Source: Candidatus Omnitrophota bacterium (GTDB lineage: Bacteria > Hinthialibacterota > Hinthialibacteria > Hinthialibacterales > JAKPRU01). Taken from it: a stretch of 7,926 nucleotides of DNA. Shown here one piece after another: positions 1 through 4,929 of this stretch. The notes beneath the pieces are model-generated. The model saw only the letters and a list, made by a program, of their open reading frames with translations, was not told where the DNA came from and made no database searches. Position 1 is the first letter of the stretch. Each line of letters begins with the position of its first letter. Both the position numbers and the translations under genes were made by a program. The stretch spans positions 1-7,926 of the forward strand of contig JAKPRU010001228.1 in NCBI GenBank assembly GCA_029557025.1, written 5' to 3'.

Positions 1-270
1 TTGTGCAACACCCTATCCAATACCCAATTCGCCATGACCAGCCCGATCTGGATTACGGTAGCCGACCGACCACAGGAGATTCATCAGGAGAACGTCGAAT
101 TCTTCCGCGATTGGCTTCATGCAGTCGAGAAAGCGTTACCGGGATATCGCGAAAGACTCACCGCAGCCGGAGAATTCGGCTCGGAAGATTATCTACGGCA
201 GTGTGAAGATCAGGCACGGGAGTTTATCGAGAAGGCCATGGGGAGGTTGGAGGAGATTGCGGGACACTGA
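1..270 (+). CDS. C-terminal fragment, CehA/McbA-like metallohydrolase (5' end outside window)
   Basis: The frame is open from the first base and stops at TGA 268-270, leaving 89 visible residues. The leading TTG is probably an internal Leu codon, because no ribosome binding site can be seen and the protein looks like a tail. The stretch A-M-T-S-P-I-W-I-T-V, then a charged helix containing F-F-R-D-W-L and a long terminal helix rich in Glu, Arg and Ala, resembles the end of CehA/McbA-type (PHP-fold) metallohydrolases. In those proteins a T-(N/S)-P-I-(Y/W)-V strand precedes an F-x-x-W helix pair. The metal-binding part of the protein lies upstream and is not visible, so activity cannot be judged. 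The gene points the same way as the oxidoreductase and lyase but is separated from them by the opposite-strand operon. Family assignment is from recalled resemblance of the tail only; another secreted hydrolase is possible. Confidence 0.5.
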   Translation: MCNTLSNTQFAMTSPIWITVADRPQEIHQENVEFFRDWLHAVEKALPGYRERLTAAGEFGSEDYLRQCEDQAREFIEKAMGRLEEIAGH

Positions 271-275
271 TTGCA

Positions 276-300
276 TCTCACCGGCAAGATGTCGGTGCCA
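276..300. repeat. Degenerate small palindromic repeat (copy i)
   Basis: A 7-bp stem pairs 279-285 with 291-297 (CACCGGC with GTCGGTG, one G-T pair) around a 5-nt loop, followed by CCAC. It looks like a decayed copy of the widespread CACAGGC-aagat-GCCTGTGCCAC type of intergenic repeat. It sits directly behind the stop codon at 270, so as RNA it could also act as a weak 3' hairpin. Family membership is from memory, and only one copy is present in this window. Confidence 0.4.
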
Positions 301-311
301 CCCGTAAGAAA

Positions 312-350
312 CCCTCACCCCAACCCTTTCCCGGAGAGAGAGGGAGAAAG
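312..350. repeat. Dispersed repeat of the CCCTCACCCCAACCC...GGGAG type (copy ii)
   Basis: A pyrimidine-rich arm (CCCTCACCCCAACCCTTTCC) is followed by a purine-rich arm (GGAGAGAGAGGGAG), giving an imperfect inverted repeat. It closely resembles a repeat found between genes in many bacterial genomes. Read as protein on the + strand it gives a pseudo-peptide of the N-P-H-P-N-P-F-P-E-R-E-G-E kind, a known source of false gene calls. No transposase is adjacent. Confidence 0.6.
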
Positions 351-381
351 AAAAGGCTCTACCGGTGTAGCGGCCATTCAC

Positions 382-409
382 GTAAGGGCAATTCTTGAAT
401 TGCCCCTAC
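382..409. repeat. GTA-GGGCAATTC palindromic repeat (copy iii)
   Basis: GGGCAATTC at 386-394 pairs perfectly with GAATTGCCC at 397-405 around a 2-nt spacer. The pairing extends through one A/C mismatch to GTA (382-384) and TAC (407-409), so the element is a nearly perfect 28-bp palindrome. Its form, TAG-GGGC-AATTC with mirrored arms, matches a common class of dispersed intergenic palindromes. It could form a hairpin in either transcript, but no T-tract follows, so a terminator role is not supported. Confidence 0.6.
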
Positions 410-445
410 AGCCATCATTCCCACGAAATTCATCACCCACGAAAC

Positions 446-480
446 ATTCTATCGTCATTCCGGTGAAAGACGGAATCCAG
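446..480. repeat. CGTCATTCC...GGAATCCAG dispersed repeat (copy iv)
   Basis: ATTCCG at 457-462 pairs with CGGAAT at 471-476 around GTGAAAGA. The surrounding CGTCATTCC and GGAATCCAG ends match the very common repeat that is often mistranslated as an I-V-I-P-x-K-x-G-I-Q peptide. It ends 11 bp from the sulfatase stop codon at 491-493, so it lies in that gene's 3' flank and could shape the end of its mRNA. Confidence 0.6.
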
Positions 481-490
481 GCCGATCTGT

Positions 491-2152
491 TTACTTCCCC
501 CCGACCTTAAAGTCCGCCTCTACAATCTCGCTGTCCTTATACCCCAGCCGGCACGCCACGGCCCGCAGACGCGCGCTGTTCTCCAGGCGGAACGGATGCG
601 AGTAAAGTAGCCAATGCGGTTTCTCGCCGGTATCCGTTGTATAAGCGATGGACGCTCCTTCTGTGGGGCAGCTGATTTCAACTGACACCGGCTTCTCAAA
701 TGTGCCTCCCGCCGGAACGATTTTCGGCGATTCGGTTACGGACCATACGCCACCGGGTCGGACACGCTCATTCAATTCATCCTCCGGGACGAATGCGAGA
801 TCGTCGATCTCGTCCATCCATTTCTTCAACGCTTTCCGCATTCTCTTCAATACCGGGCGGCATTCACGCCGCCCTGCGAGGTTGTTGATCTCATGCGGGT
901 CCTGCGTGATATCGTACAACTCCTCTTTCGGCTTTTCGGGGAGGAAGAACAGTTTTTGCGGTCCCTTCAGTTCGCCGGTCTTATTCAGCAGACGCATTTC
1001 CTGCATCGTCGGCATCTCCTCCATATAATGAATGTACTGCGCATACGGTTTTCCCGGCTGGAAATTGCGGATGTACTTGTACTGTTTGTCGCGGACGGCG
1101 CGAATGATATCGTACGTTTCATCCATGCGGTCCCGTGCGCCATAGATGTACTTGCGGGGAGGCGTGTCCTGTTCGCCGAGAAATGCCTGTCCCTGCATGG
1201 TCTTCGGAACGGGAATACCGGCTATTGAAAGAACCGTAGGAGCAAAATCTACAAAGCTGACCAGGCGGTCGGATGTGGTTCCCGGCTCGATCACGCCCGG
1301 CCATCGGATAATAAACGGTACATGAAGGCCCGAATCATAAAGCCAGCGTTTCGCCCGAGGTAATCCACGACCGTGATCGCTGAAAAAGAACACGATCGTG
1401 TTCTCTGCGAGGCCATCATCTTCCAATTCCTTCAAGAGGTCGCCAATCTTGTAATCCATCGCCGTAATCAGATCGTAATACCGTGCCCAGTCATTTCGAG
1501 TAATCGGCGTGTCGGGATAATACGGGGGAACCCTGGCGTCGTCGGGATTGTGTCGCTCTTCCGGCTTGAGAGCCGCGATATTCTTTGCAAACTCCTCCGG
1601 AGTGGCACGAATCTCACTCTCATGAGTAACCGTCTGGTTGAACACGGCGAAGAACGGCGTGTTCGCCGGTCGATTGCGCCAGTGGGCTACCCGGCTGCAT
1701 TCATCCCACGCCGTGATCGGCGAATCAAAATTGTAGTCGGTCTTGAAATTATTCGTGCAATAATACCCCGCTGCGCGCAAGTATTCCGGGAAACATTTCA
1801 CATAGGAAGGAGGCACACCCTGGCAACGCATATGATGGGTTCCGATCGAACACGGATACATGCCGGTAATCAATGCGGACCGGCTCGGCGCACAAACCCC
1901 GGCAACGGAAAAAGCATTGCTGTACCGAACCCCCTGCGAAGCGAGCCGGTCGATATTCGGAGTGATCGCCCACATGTCCCCGTAGCATCCGAGATCGGGA
2001 CTCATATCCTCCGTCGTGAGCCAGAGGATATTGGGGCGGCCGACTTGTTCACTCCGAACACCGGCGGGAGACATCACACTCATTGCCGCCGCGCAGGCAG
2101 TCCCATAGAGAAAATCACGCCGGTTGATCCGACAACCATTATCATCGTTCAT
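491..2152 (-). CDS. Tat-exported formylglycine-dependent sulfatase (S1 family) with C-terminal CHB_HEX-like domain
   Basis: This 553-residue protein should hydrolyse sulfate esters or N-sulfate on a glycan outside the cytoplasm. Residues 1-36 form a twin-arginine signal (R-R-D-F-L at 11-15, then a hydrophobic stretch). The sulfatase signature C-A-P-S-R at 87-91, followed by SALITG (92-97), places the formylglycine precursor at Cys87. Likely metal and active-site residues are Glu48-Asp49, His177, the Ser-Asp-His-Gly motif at 258-261 and Lys268. Residues about 472-551 look like a chitobiase/hexosaminidase C-terminal beta domain (I-A-Y-T-T-D-T-G, then L-R-A-V-A). Such a tail may be a carbohydrate-binding or spacer module. 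The Cys in the motif fits maturation in the cytoplasm by FGE or anSME before folded export. Subfamily is uncertain; N-sulfoglucosamine sulfohydrolase-like enzymes look nearest. The start is supported by an AGGAG site about 9 nt upstream and by the signal peptide. The upstream gene ends 21 nt away, so the two are probably cotranscribed. Confidence 0.93.
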   Translation of the reverse strand: MNDDNGCRINRRDFLYGTACAAAMSVMSPAGVRSEQVGRPNILWLTTEDMSPDLGCYGDMWAITPNIDRLASQGVRYSNAFSVAGVCAPSRSALITGMYPCSIGTHHMRCQGVPPSYVKCFPEYLRAAGYYCTNNFKTDYNFDSPITAWDECSRVAHWRNRPANTPFFAVFNQTVTHESEIRATPEEFAKNIAALKPEERHNPDDARVPPYYPDTPITRNDWARYYDLITAMDYKIGDLLKELEDDGLAENTIVFFFSDHGRGLPRAKRWLYDSGLHVPFIIRWPGVIEPGTTSDRLVSFVDFAPTVLSIAGIPVPKTMQGQAFLGEQDTPPRKYIYGARDRMDETYDIIRAVRDKQYKYIRNFQPGKPYAQYIHYMEEMPTMQEMRLLNKTGELKGPQKLFFLPEKPKEELYDITQDPHEINNLAGRRECRPVLKRMRKALKKWMDEIDDLAFVPEDELNERVRPGGVWSVTESPKIVPAGGTFEKPVSVEISCPTEGASIAYTTDTGEKPHWLLYSHPFRLENSARLRAVACRLGYKDSEIVEADFKVGGK

Positions 2153-2157
2153 CCTGT

Positions 2158-2171
2158 CATCTCCTGTCTGA
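2158..2171 (-). promoter_or_regulatory. Ribosome binding site of the sulfatase gene, within the 21-nt gap
   Basis: On the minus strand the gap between the two genes reads CAGACAGGAGATGACAGG directly before ATG. AGGAG is the Shine-Dalgarno core. The 11-mer CAGACAGGAGA (2160-2170) also precedes the first gene of the operon (3374-3384). Confidence 0.6.
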
Positions 2172-2173
2172 TT

Positions 2174-3364
2174 TTAAACCGGTCCGCCCAGAAAGCCCTC
2201 GTGGTAAAAGACCGGCCGATAGCCGTGTTCTGTCACAAAACGGATGGCCGTATCCAGGCGCTGGGCGTGGTCCGGTATGTAATTTACGTAGAAAGGCCAG
2301 AAATACTGCTCATGCGTGAACAGGTCCATAATCTCCGCGGTATTCGGATCCTGGGTAAGCGGTTCCAGTGTGGAGACAATTTGCTCAAACGGCACATTGT
2401 TACAAACAATGTCTACTCGTGAGAACACAATTCCACTGTCGAAATCCATTAACGCGTCGTGCCGGGAAAGGTACTCCGAACGCACATCATCCAGGCAGTA
2501 ATTGACATCCCAGCCTCTGTCGTTTGGAACAAAATAGCCGCTCAGCACACGCACCCCCCGCGCATACAGAGGCCGAAACAGGGGGGGCGGGATCATCCCC
2601 CAATGAATCACTGTCGGCGGCGAAAGGGTCTGCTCACCTGCAAACCGAATGATCTGTTCACTGACTTTATCCAGATCGCCGATGAGTTGTGTTTCAGACG
2701 CATACTGATACGGGCGGTCGGGGTCGTTCGCATAAGCATGAAAAGCCAGCCGGAGCCAATCGGCATTGTCTTTCCATTCACCTTTGTAGCGATCCGGGAA
2801 TTGGAGCAGATCGAATCCGTCTTCCGTCGTGTAATAGATATTCAATACAAAGCGCGCGCCATATCGCTTGTGCAGTCCCTGGAGAATGTTCAGATAGAAA
2901 CAGTCGAAAAGGGAAGCATACTGTTTCTGGGCGACATCCCGAAGGAAGAAACTGTTGTCGTCGATAGAGAAACGGTAACGCGGCTTGGAGTAGCGATCCC
3001 AGACAACCCTGATTCGATGTTCCTGCCGGCCCAGGCTTCCCTGGGAGACAGCGACGATCTCGGTTTCTCGTTCCCGCAGGACGGTATACGCAAGGAATCG
3101 ATTCCCTTCCCTGCGTGCCGGGACTCCGTTGACCGTCACGGTATCGCGTAACGGCGCATTCCCGACCACCTGAATCCGCAGGGCACCCGGCATGTCCTCG
3201 CCGTGGCGGTGATTCAACACGGCTCCATGAAAAGGTTCTTCGATTGTCAACATGGGTCCCGATGCCTCCGTGGAGGAAATGAATGTACCGGCCAGTGCGA
3301 ATCCGGCTGCGCCCGTGGCGCAGGCCAAAAATCCGCGACGATGGAGAACTGCCCGTCGAACCAT
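2174..3364 (-). CDS. Tat-exported protein of unknown function, beta-sandwich plus polysaccharide-deacetylase-like region
   Basis: This 396-residue protein belongs to no characterised family I recognise. Residues 1-34 form a Tat signal (H-R-R-G-F-L at 8-13, then an Ala/Gly-rich hydrophobic stretch). Residues about 38-123 look like an Ig- or Fn3-like beta-sandwich (V-T-V-N-G-V-P-A at 76-83, ending V-V-W-D at 120-123). From R-Y-R-F-S-I-D-D-N (129-137) the protein resembles NodB-type polysaccharide deacetylases: the Asp135-Asp136 pair follows a strand, with D-W-L-R-L-A-F-H-A at 202-210 and V-I-H-W-G at 252-256. The usual H-(S/T)-x-x-x-H motif is absent, so a hydrolase of related fold but altered chemistry is possible. 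Other candidate residues are Asp214, His351-Glu352 and His388-Glu389. A longer frame runs to ATG 3463, but ATG 3364 is preferred: AGGAG lies about 10 nt upstream and the Tat signal then sits at the N-terminus. It is the first gene of the operon with the sulfatase, which suggests a role on the same sulfated glycan. Confidence 0.85.
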   Translation of the reverse strand: MVRRAVLHRRGFLACATGAAGFALAGTFISSTEASGPMLTIEEPFHGAVLNHRHGEDMPGALRIQVVGNAPLRDTVTVNGVPARREGNRFLAYTVLRERETEIVAVSQGSLGRQEHRIRVVWDRYSKPRYRFSIDDNSFFLRDVAQKQYASLFDCFYLNILQGLHKRYGARFVLNIYYTTEDGFDLLQFPDRYKGEWKDNADWLRLAFHAYANDPDRPYQYASETQLIGDLDKVSEQIIRFAGEQTLSPPTVIHWGMIPPPLFRPLYARGVRVLSGYFVPNDRGWDVNYCLDDVRSEYLSRHDALMDFDSGIVFSRVDIVCNNVPFEQIVSTLEPLTQDPNTAEIMDLFTHEQYFWPFYVNYIPDHAQRLDTAIRFVTEHGYRPVFYHEGFLGGPV

Positions 3365-3512
3365 CTTGCATCTTCTCCTGTCTGCCGGTTGATTCTCAAA
3401 CTGGCGGAGCCACAAGATCGCTCCGAAATGATTGGGGAAGCATACCAGATCCGGGGGTGGCATTCCATATTCTCTCGATGTTCTCCGGGAAGGACCTTGA
3501 ACACTAGCCGCA

Positions 3513-3531
3513 TTTCAAAAAATCTGTGAAA
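3513..3531. promoter_or_regulatory. Possible operator: TTTCA-N9-TGAAA inverted repeat
   Basis: The 5-bp arms TTTCA (3513-3517) and TGAAA (3527-3531) mirror each other across a 9-bp A/T-rich spacer, about 40-55 bp before the oxidoreductase start. The position suits a transcription factor site controlling one or both divergent operons. Arms this short occur often by chance, so this is only a candidate. Confidence 0.2.
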
Positions 3532-3552
3532 GTATCCCCAAAACGTACAATC

Positions 3553-3559
3553 AAAGGAG
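3553..3559 (+). promoter_or_regulatory. Ribosome binding site of the oxidoreductase gene
   Basis: AAAGGAG ends 10 nt before ATG 3570. This favours that start over the in-frame ATG at 3585, which would leave about 25 nt. Confidence 0.65.
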
Positions 3560-3569
3560 TGACCAAGCG

Positions 3570-4814
3570 ATGGATCGAACCGAGATGAATCGTCGAGATT
3601 TTATGAACCAAACCGCCAAGACCGCCACAGTCGCCGCATTGGCCGGGATGATTGCAAAACCGGCCTCCTCACGAGTACTCGGAGCCAATGACACCATCCG
3701 AATCGGGATTATCGGGACCGGCGGGCGCGGCCAGTGGGGGATGAAAGAGTGCATCGCGGCAGGCGCGCAGATCGCCGCCGTGTGCGATGTCTGGGATGTC
3801 CGGCGAAATGCCGCCAAGGCAAAAGCAAAGGAACTCGGCGGCGGCGACCCGGACCCCTACCTGGATTATCAGGACCTTCTCGCCCGGGAAGACATCGACG
3901 GCGTATACATCGCGGTCCCGGACCACTGGCATCACGATACCCTGATCGATTCGGTCAAAGCGGGCAAAGATGCCTACTGCGAAAAGCCGTTCTCGAAAAG
4001 CATTGAGGAAGGCAAGAATATGGTCAAAGAGGTCCGCAAAACCGACCGGATTGTCCAGGTCGGCAATCACCGCCGCAGCGGGGACCACTGGCTTCGCGCA
4101 CGGGATGTTATTCGATCCGGCAAGATCGGCAAGGTGGCGTGGGTGCGCGTATTCGATACGCGGGACTGGTCCCGGGGCGACCCGTTCCTCAATGAGGAAT
4201 TTCACGGTGAAGTCGACTGGAAACGATTTTGCGGCAAAGCGCCCAAGCAGCCGTTCGATGTCAAACGATTCCTTGCCTGGCGTTGGTTCTGGGACTTTGC
4301 CGGTGGCCTGACTACGGATATCGGCGCGCACATGATCGATATTGTCCAATGGTTGATGGACGCCGAAGGACCCAAAAGCGCCGCCTCGAACGGAGGAAAT
4401 TACTACTTCGATTTCTGGCAGACTCCCGATGTGGTGAATAATGTTCTTGACTACGGAACATTCCTGGCTAACTTTGATGTCCAGTTTGTCAACGGCCATG
4501 ATGATGTCGGCGGAACTTTTTACGGTTCCGAAGGAGTCCTTGTAGTCAACGGACATCACCGAGTCTACCTGCGAGTCGACAACAAGGAAACCCCCGATAT
4601 TGATGAGTCGAAACAGCCTGTCGAGGAATGGCAGGGAAAATACGAGGGACCTGCGCATGTGCGTAATTGGCTTGACTGCATGAGAACCCGCAAGGAACCC
4701 AATTCGCCGGTGGAAGTGGGCCATAAGGTCATCTGCGCCGCGCACCTCTGCAACCTCTCGTACCGGAACGGTAAAACCATGTTCTACAATCCGGAAACTC
4801 AGGACTATTGTTGA
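3570..4814 (+). CDS. Tat-exported Gfo/Idh/MocA-family oxidoreductase
   Basis: This is a 414-residue nicotinamide-dependent sugar dehydrogenase-like enzyme. Residues 1-39 form a Tat signal (N-R-R-D-F-M at 7-12, an Ala-rich core, cleavage near 32-40). The Rossmann fold starts at R-I-G-I-I-G-T-G-G-R-G (44-54), and V-C-D-V-W-D (71-76) holds the residues after the second strand that select the cofactor. C-E-K-P-F at 137-141 is the family's E-K-P motif, with Lys139 expected at the catalytic site. The C-terminal substrate domain carries D-I-G-A-H-M-I-D (250-257), giving Asp250 and His254 as probable catalytic partners. An exported enzyme must carry its NAD(P) with it, as in glucose-fructose oxidoreductase. 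Some exported members (GH109) instead use bound NAD to break glycosidic bonds, and that is open here. It is transcribed away from the sulfatase operon and is followed 115 bp later by the lyase gene. Substrate cannot be told from sequence. Confidence 0.92.
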   Translation: MDRTEMNRRDFMNQTAKTATVAALAGMIAKPASSRVLGANDTIRIGIIGTGGRGQWGMKECIAAGAQIAAVCDVWDVRRNAAKAKAKELGGGDPDPYLDYQDLLAREDIDGVYIAVPDHWHHDTLIDSVKAGKDAYCEKPFSKSIEEGKNMVKEVRKTDRIVQVGNHRRSGDHWLRARDVIRSGKIGKVAWVRVFDTRDWSRGDPFLNEEFHGEVDWKRFCGKAPKQPFDVKRFLAWRWFWDFAGGLTTDIGAHMIDIVQWLMDAEGPKSAASNGGNYYFDFWQTPDVVNNVLDYGTFLANFDVQFVNGHDDVGGTFYGSEGVLVVNGHHRVYLRVDNKETPDIDESKQPVEEWQGKYEGPAHVRNWLDCMRTRKEPNSPVEVGHKVICAAHLCNLSYRNGKTMFYNPETQDYC

Positions 4815-4830
4815 CACTCAGGAGTCGATA

Positions 4831-4868
4831 CAGGGTAGCGGTTCGACACCACTCGAACCGCTACCCTG
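4831..4868 (+). terminator. Perfect 16-bp hairpin after the oxidoreductase gene
   Basis: Bases 4831-4846 (CAGGGTAGCGGTTCGA) are exactly complementary to 4853-4868 around the 6-nt loop CACCAC. It starts 17 nt after the stop codon, where an intrinsic terminator would lie. No T-run follows on either strand, so it may be a terminator that does not need a U-tract, a 3' end stabiliser, or a processing signal that lets the two genes accumulate at different levels. A repeat family or protein-binding palindrome is the other option. Confidence 0.6.
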
Positions 4869-4871
4869 AGA

Positions 4872-4901
4872 TTCACAATATGACTCCGTACGCGACATAA
4901 A
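4872..4901 (+). promoter_or_regulatory. Candidate sigma70-type promoter for the lyase gene
   Basis: TTCACA at 4872-4877 matches the -35 consensus at five of six positions. CATAAA at 4896-4901 matches the -10 at four of six, with an 18-bp spacer. A transcript starting near 4908 would have a leader of about 22 nt that keeps the AAAAGGA ribosome binding site (4911-4917). Its place just after the hairpin would allow the lyase to be transcribed separately from the oxidoreductase. Consensus matching alone is weak evidence. Confidence 0.35.
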
Positions 4902-4929
4902 TCCTTCGTTAAAAGGAAACCGTCCCGCC

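Larger units (their letters stand above)
3365..3569. promoter_or_regulatory. Divergent intergenic control region
   Basis: These 205 bp separate the minus-strand sulfatase operon from the plus-strand oxidoreductase gene, so promoters for both should lie here. For the plus strand, TTGAAC (3497-3502) has a poor -10 match (AAATCT, 3520-3525) at 17 bp. TACAAT (3546-3551) is a better hexamer, but it lies so close to the ribosome binding site that its transcript would start inside it. For the minus strand, an extended -10-like TG-G-TATGCT lies at 3439-3447 (hexamer 3439-3444), with a weak TGGAAT 17 bp upstream at 3462-3467. The arrangement allows joint control of both transcripts, but no regulator gene is in the window. 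Confidence 0.45.

Noticed and set aside
271..510. Open frame of 79 codons on the + strand after the first gene
   Set aside because: Its peptide is the translation of the dispersed repeats (N-P-H-P-N-P-F-P and I-V-I-P-x-K-x-G-I-Q types). It has no convincing ribosome binding site and overlaps the sulfatase end.
1373..2422. Long + strand open frame of 349 codons opposite the sulfatase
   Set aside because: It is antisense to two well-supported genes and crosses their junction. It has no recognisable domain, and both sense genes carry clear motifs.
2579..2602. G-run and C-run inverted repeat (GGGGGGGCGGGATCATCCCCC region)
   Set aside because: It lies inside a coding region where it encodes I-P-P-P, and the short perfect arms (GGGAT-C-ATCCC) are expected by chance in such codons.
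3365..3463. Upstream start (ATG 3463) for the unknown Tat protein, adding 33 residues
   Set aside because: The extra residues would bury the Tat signal inside the protein, and the best ribosome binding site serves ATG 3364.
3546..3551. TACAAT as -10 box for the oxidoreductase gene
   Set aside because: It matches the consensus at five of six positions, but the transcript would begin at about 3558, inside the ribosome binding site, and the -35 match is poor.
3669..4817. Long - strand open frame of 382 codons opposite the oxidoreductase
   Set aside because: It mirrors codon structure of the Gfo/Idh/MocA gene, which has intact Rossmann, E-K-P and G-A-H motifs. The antisense product looks like no known protein.
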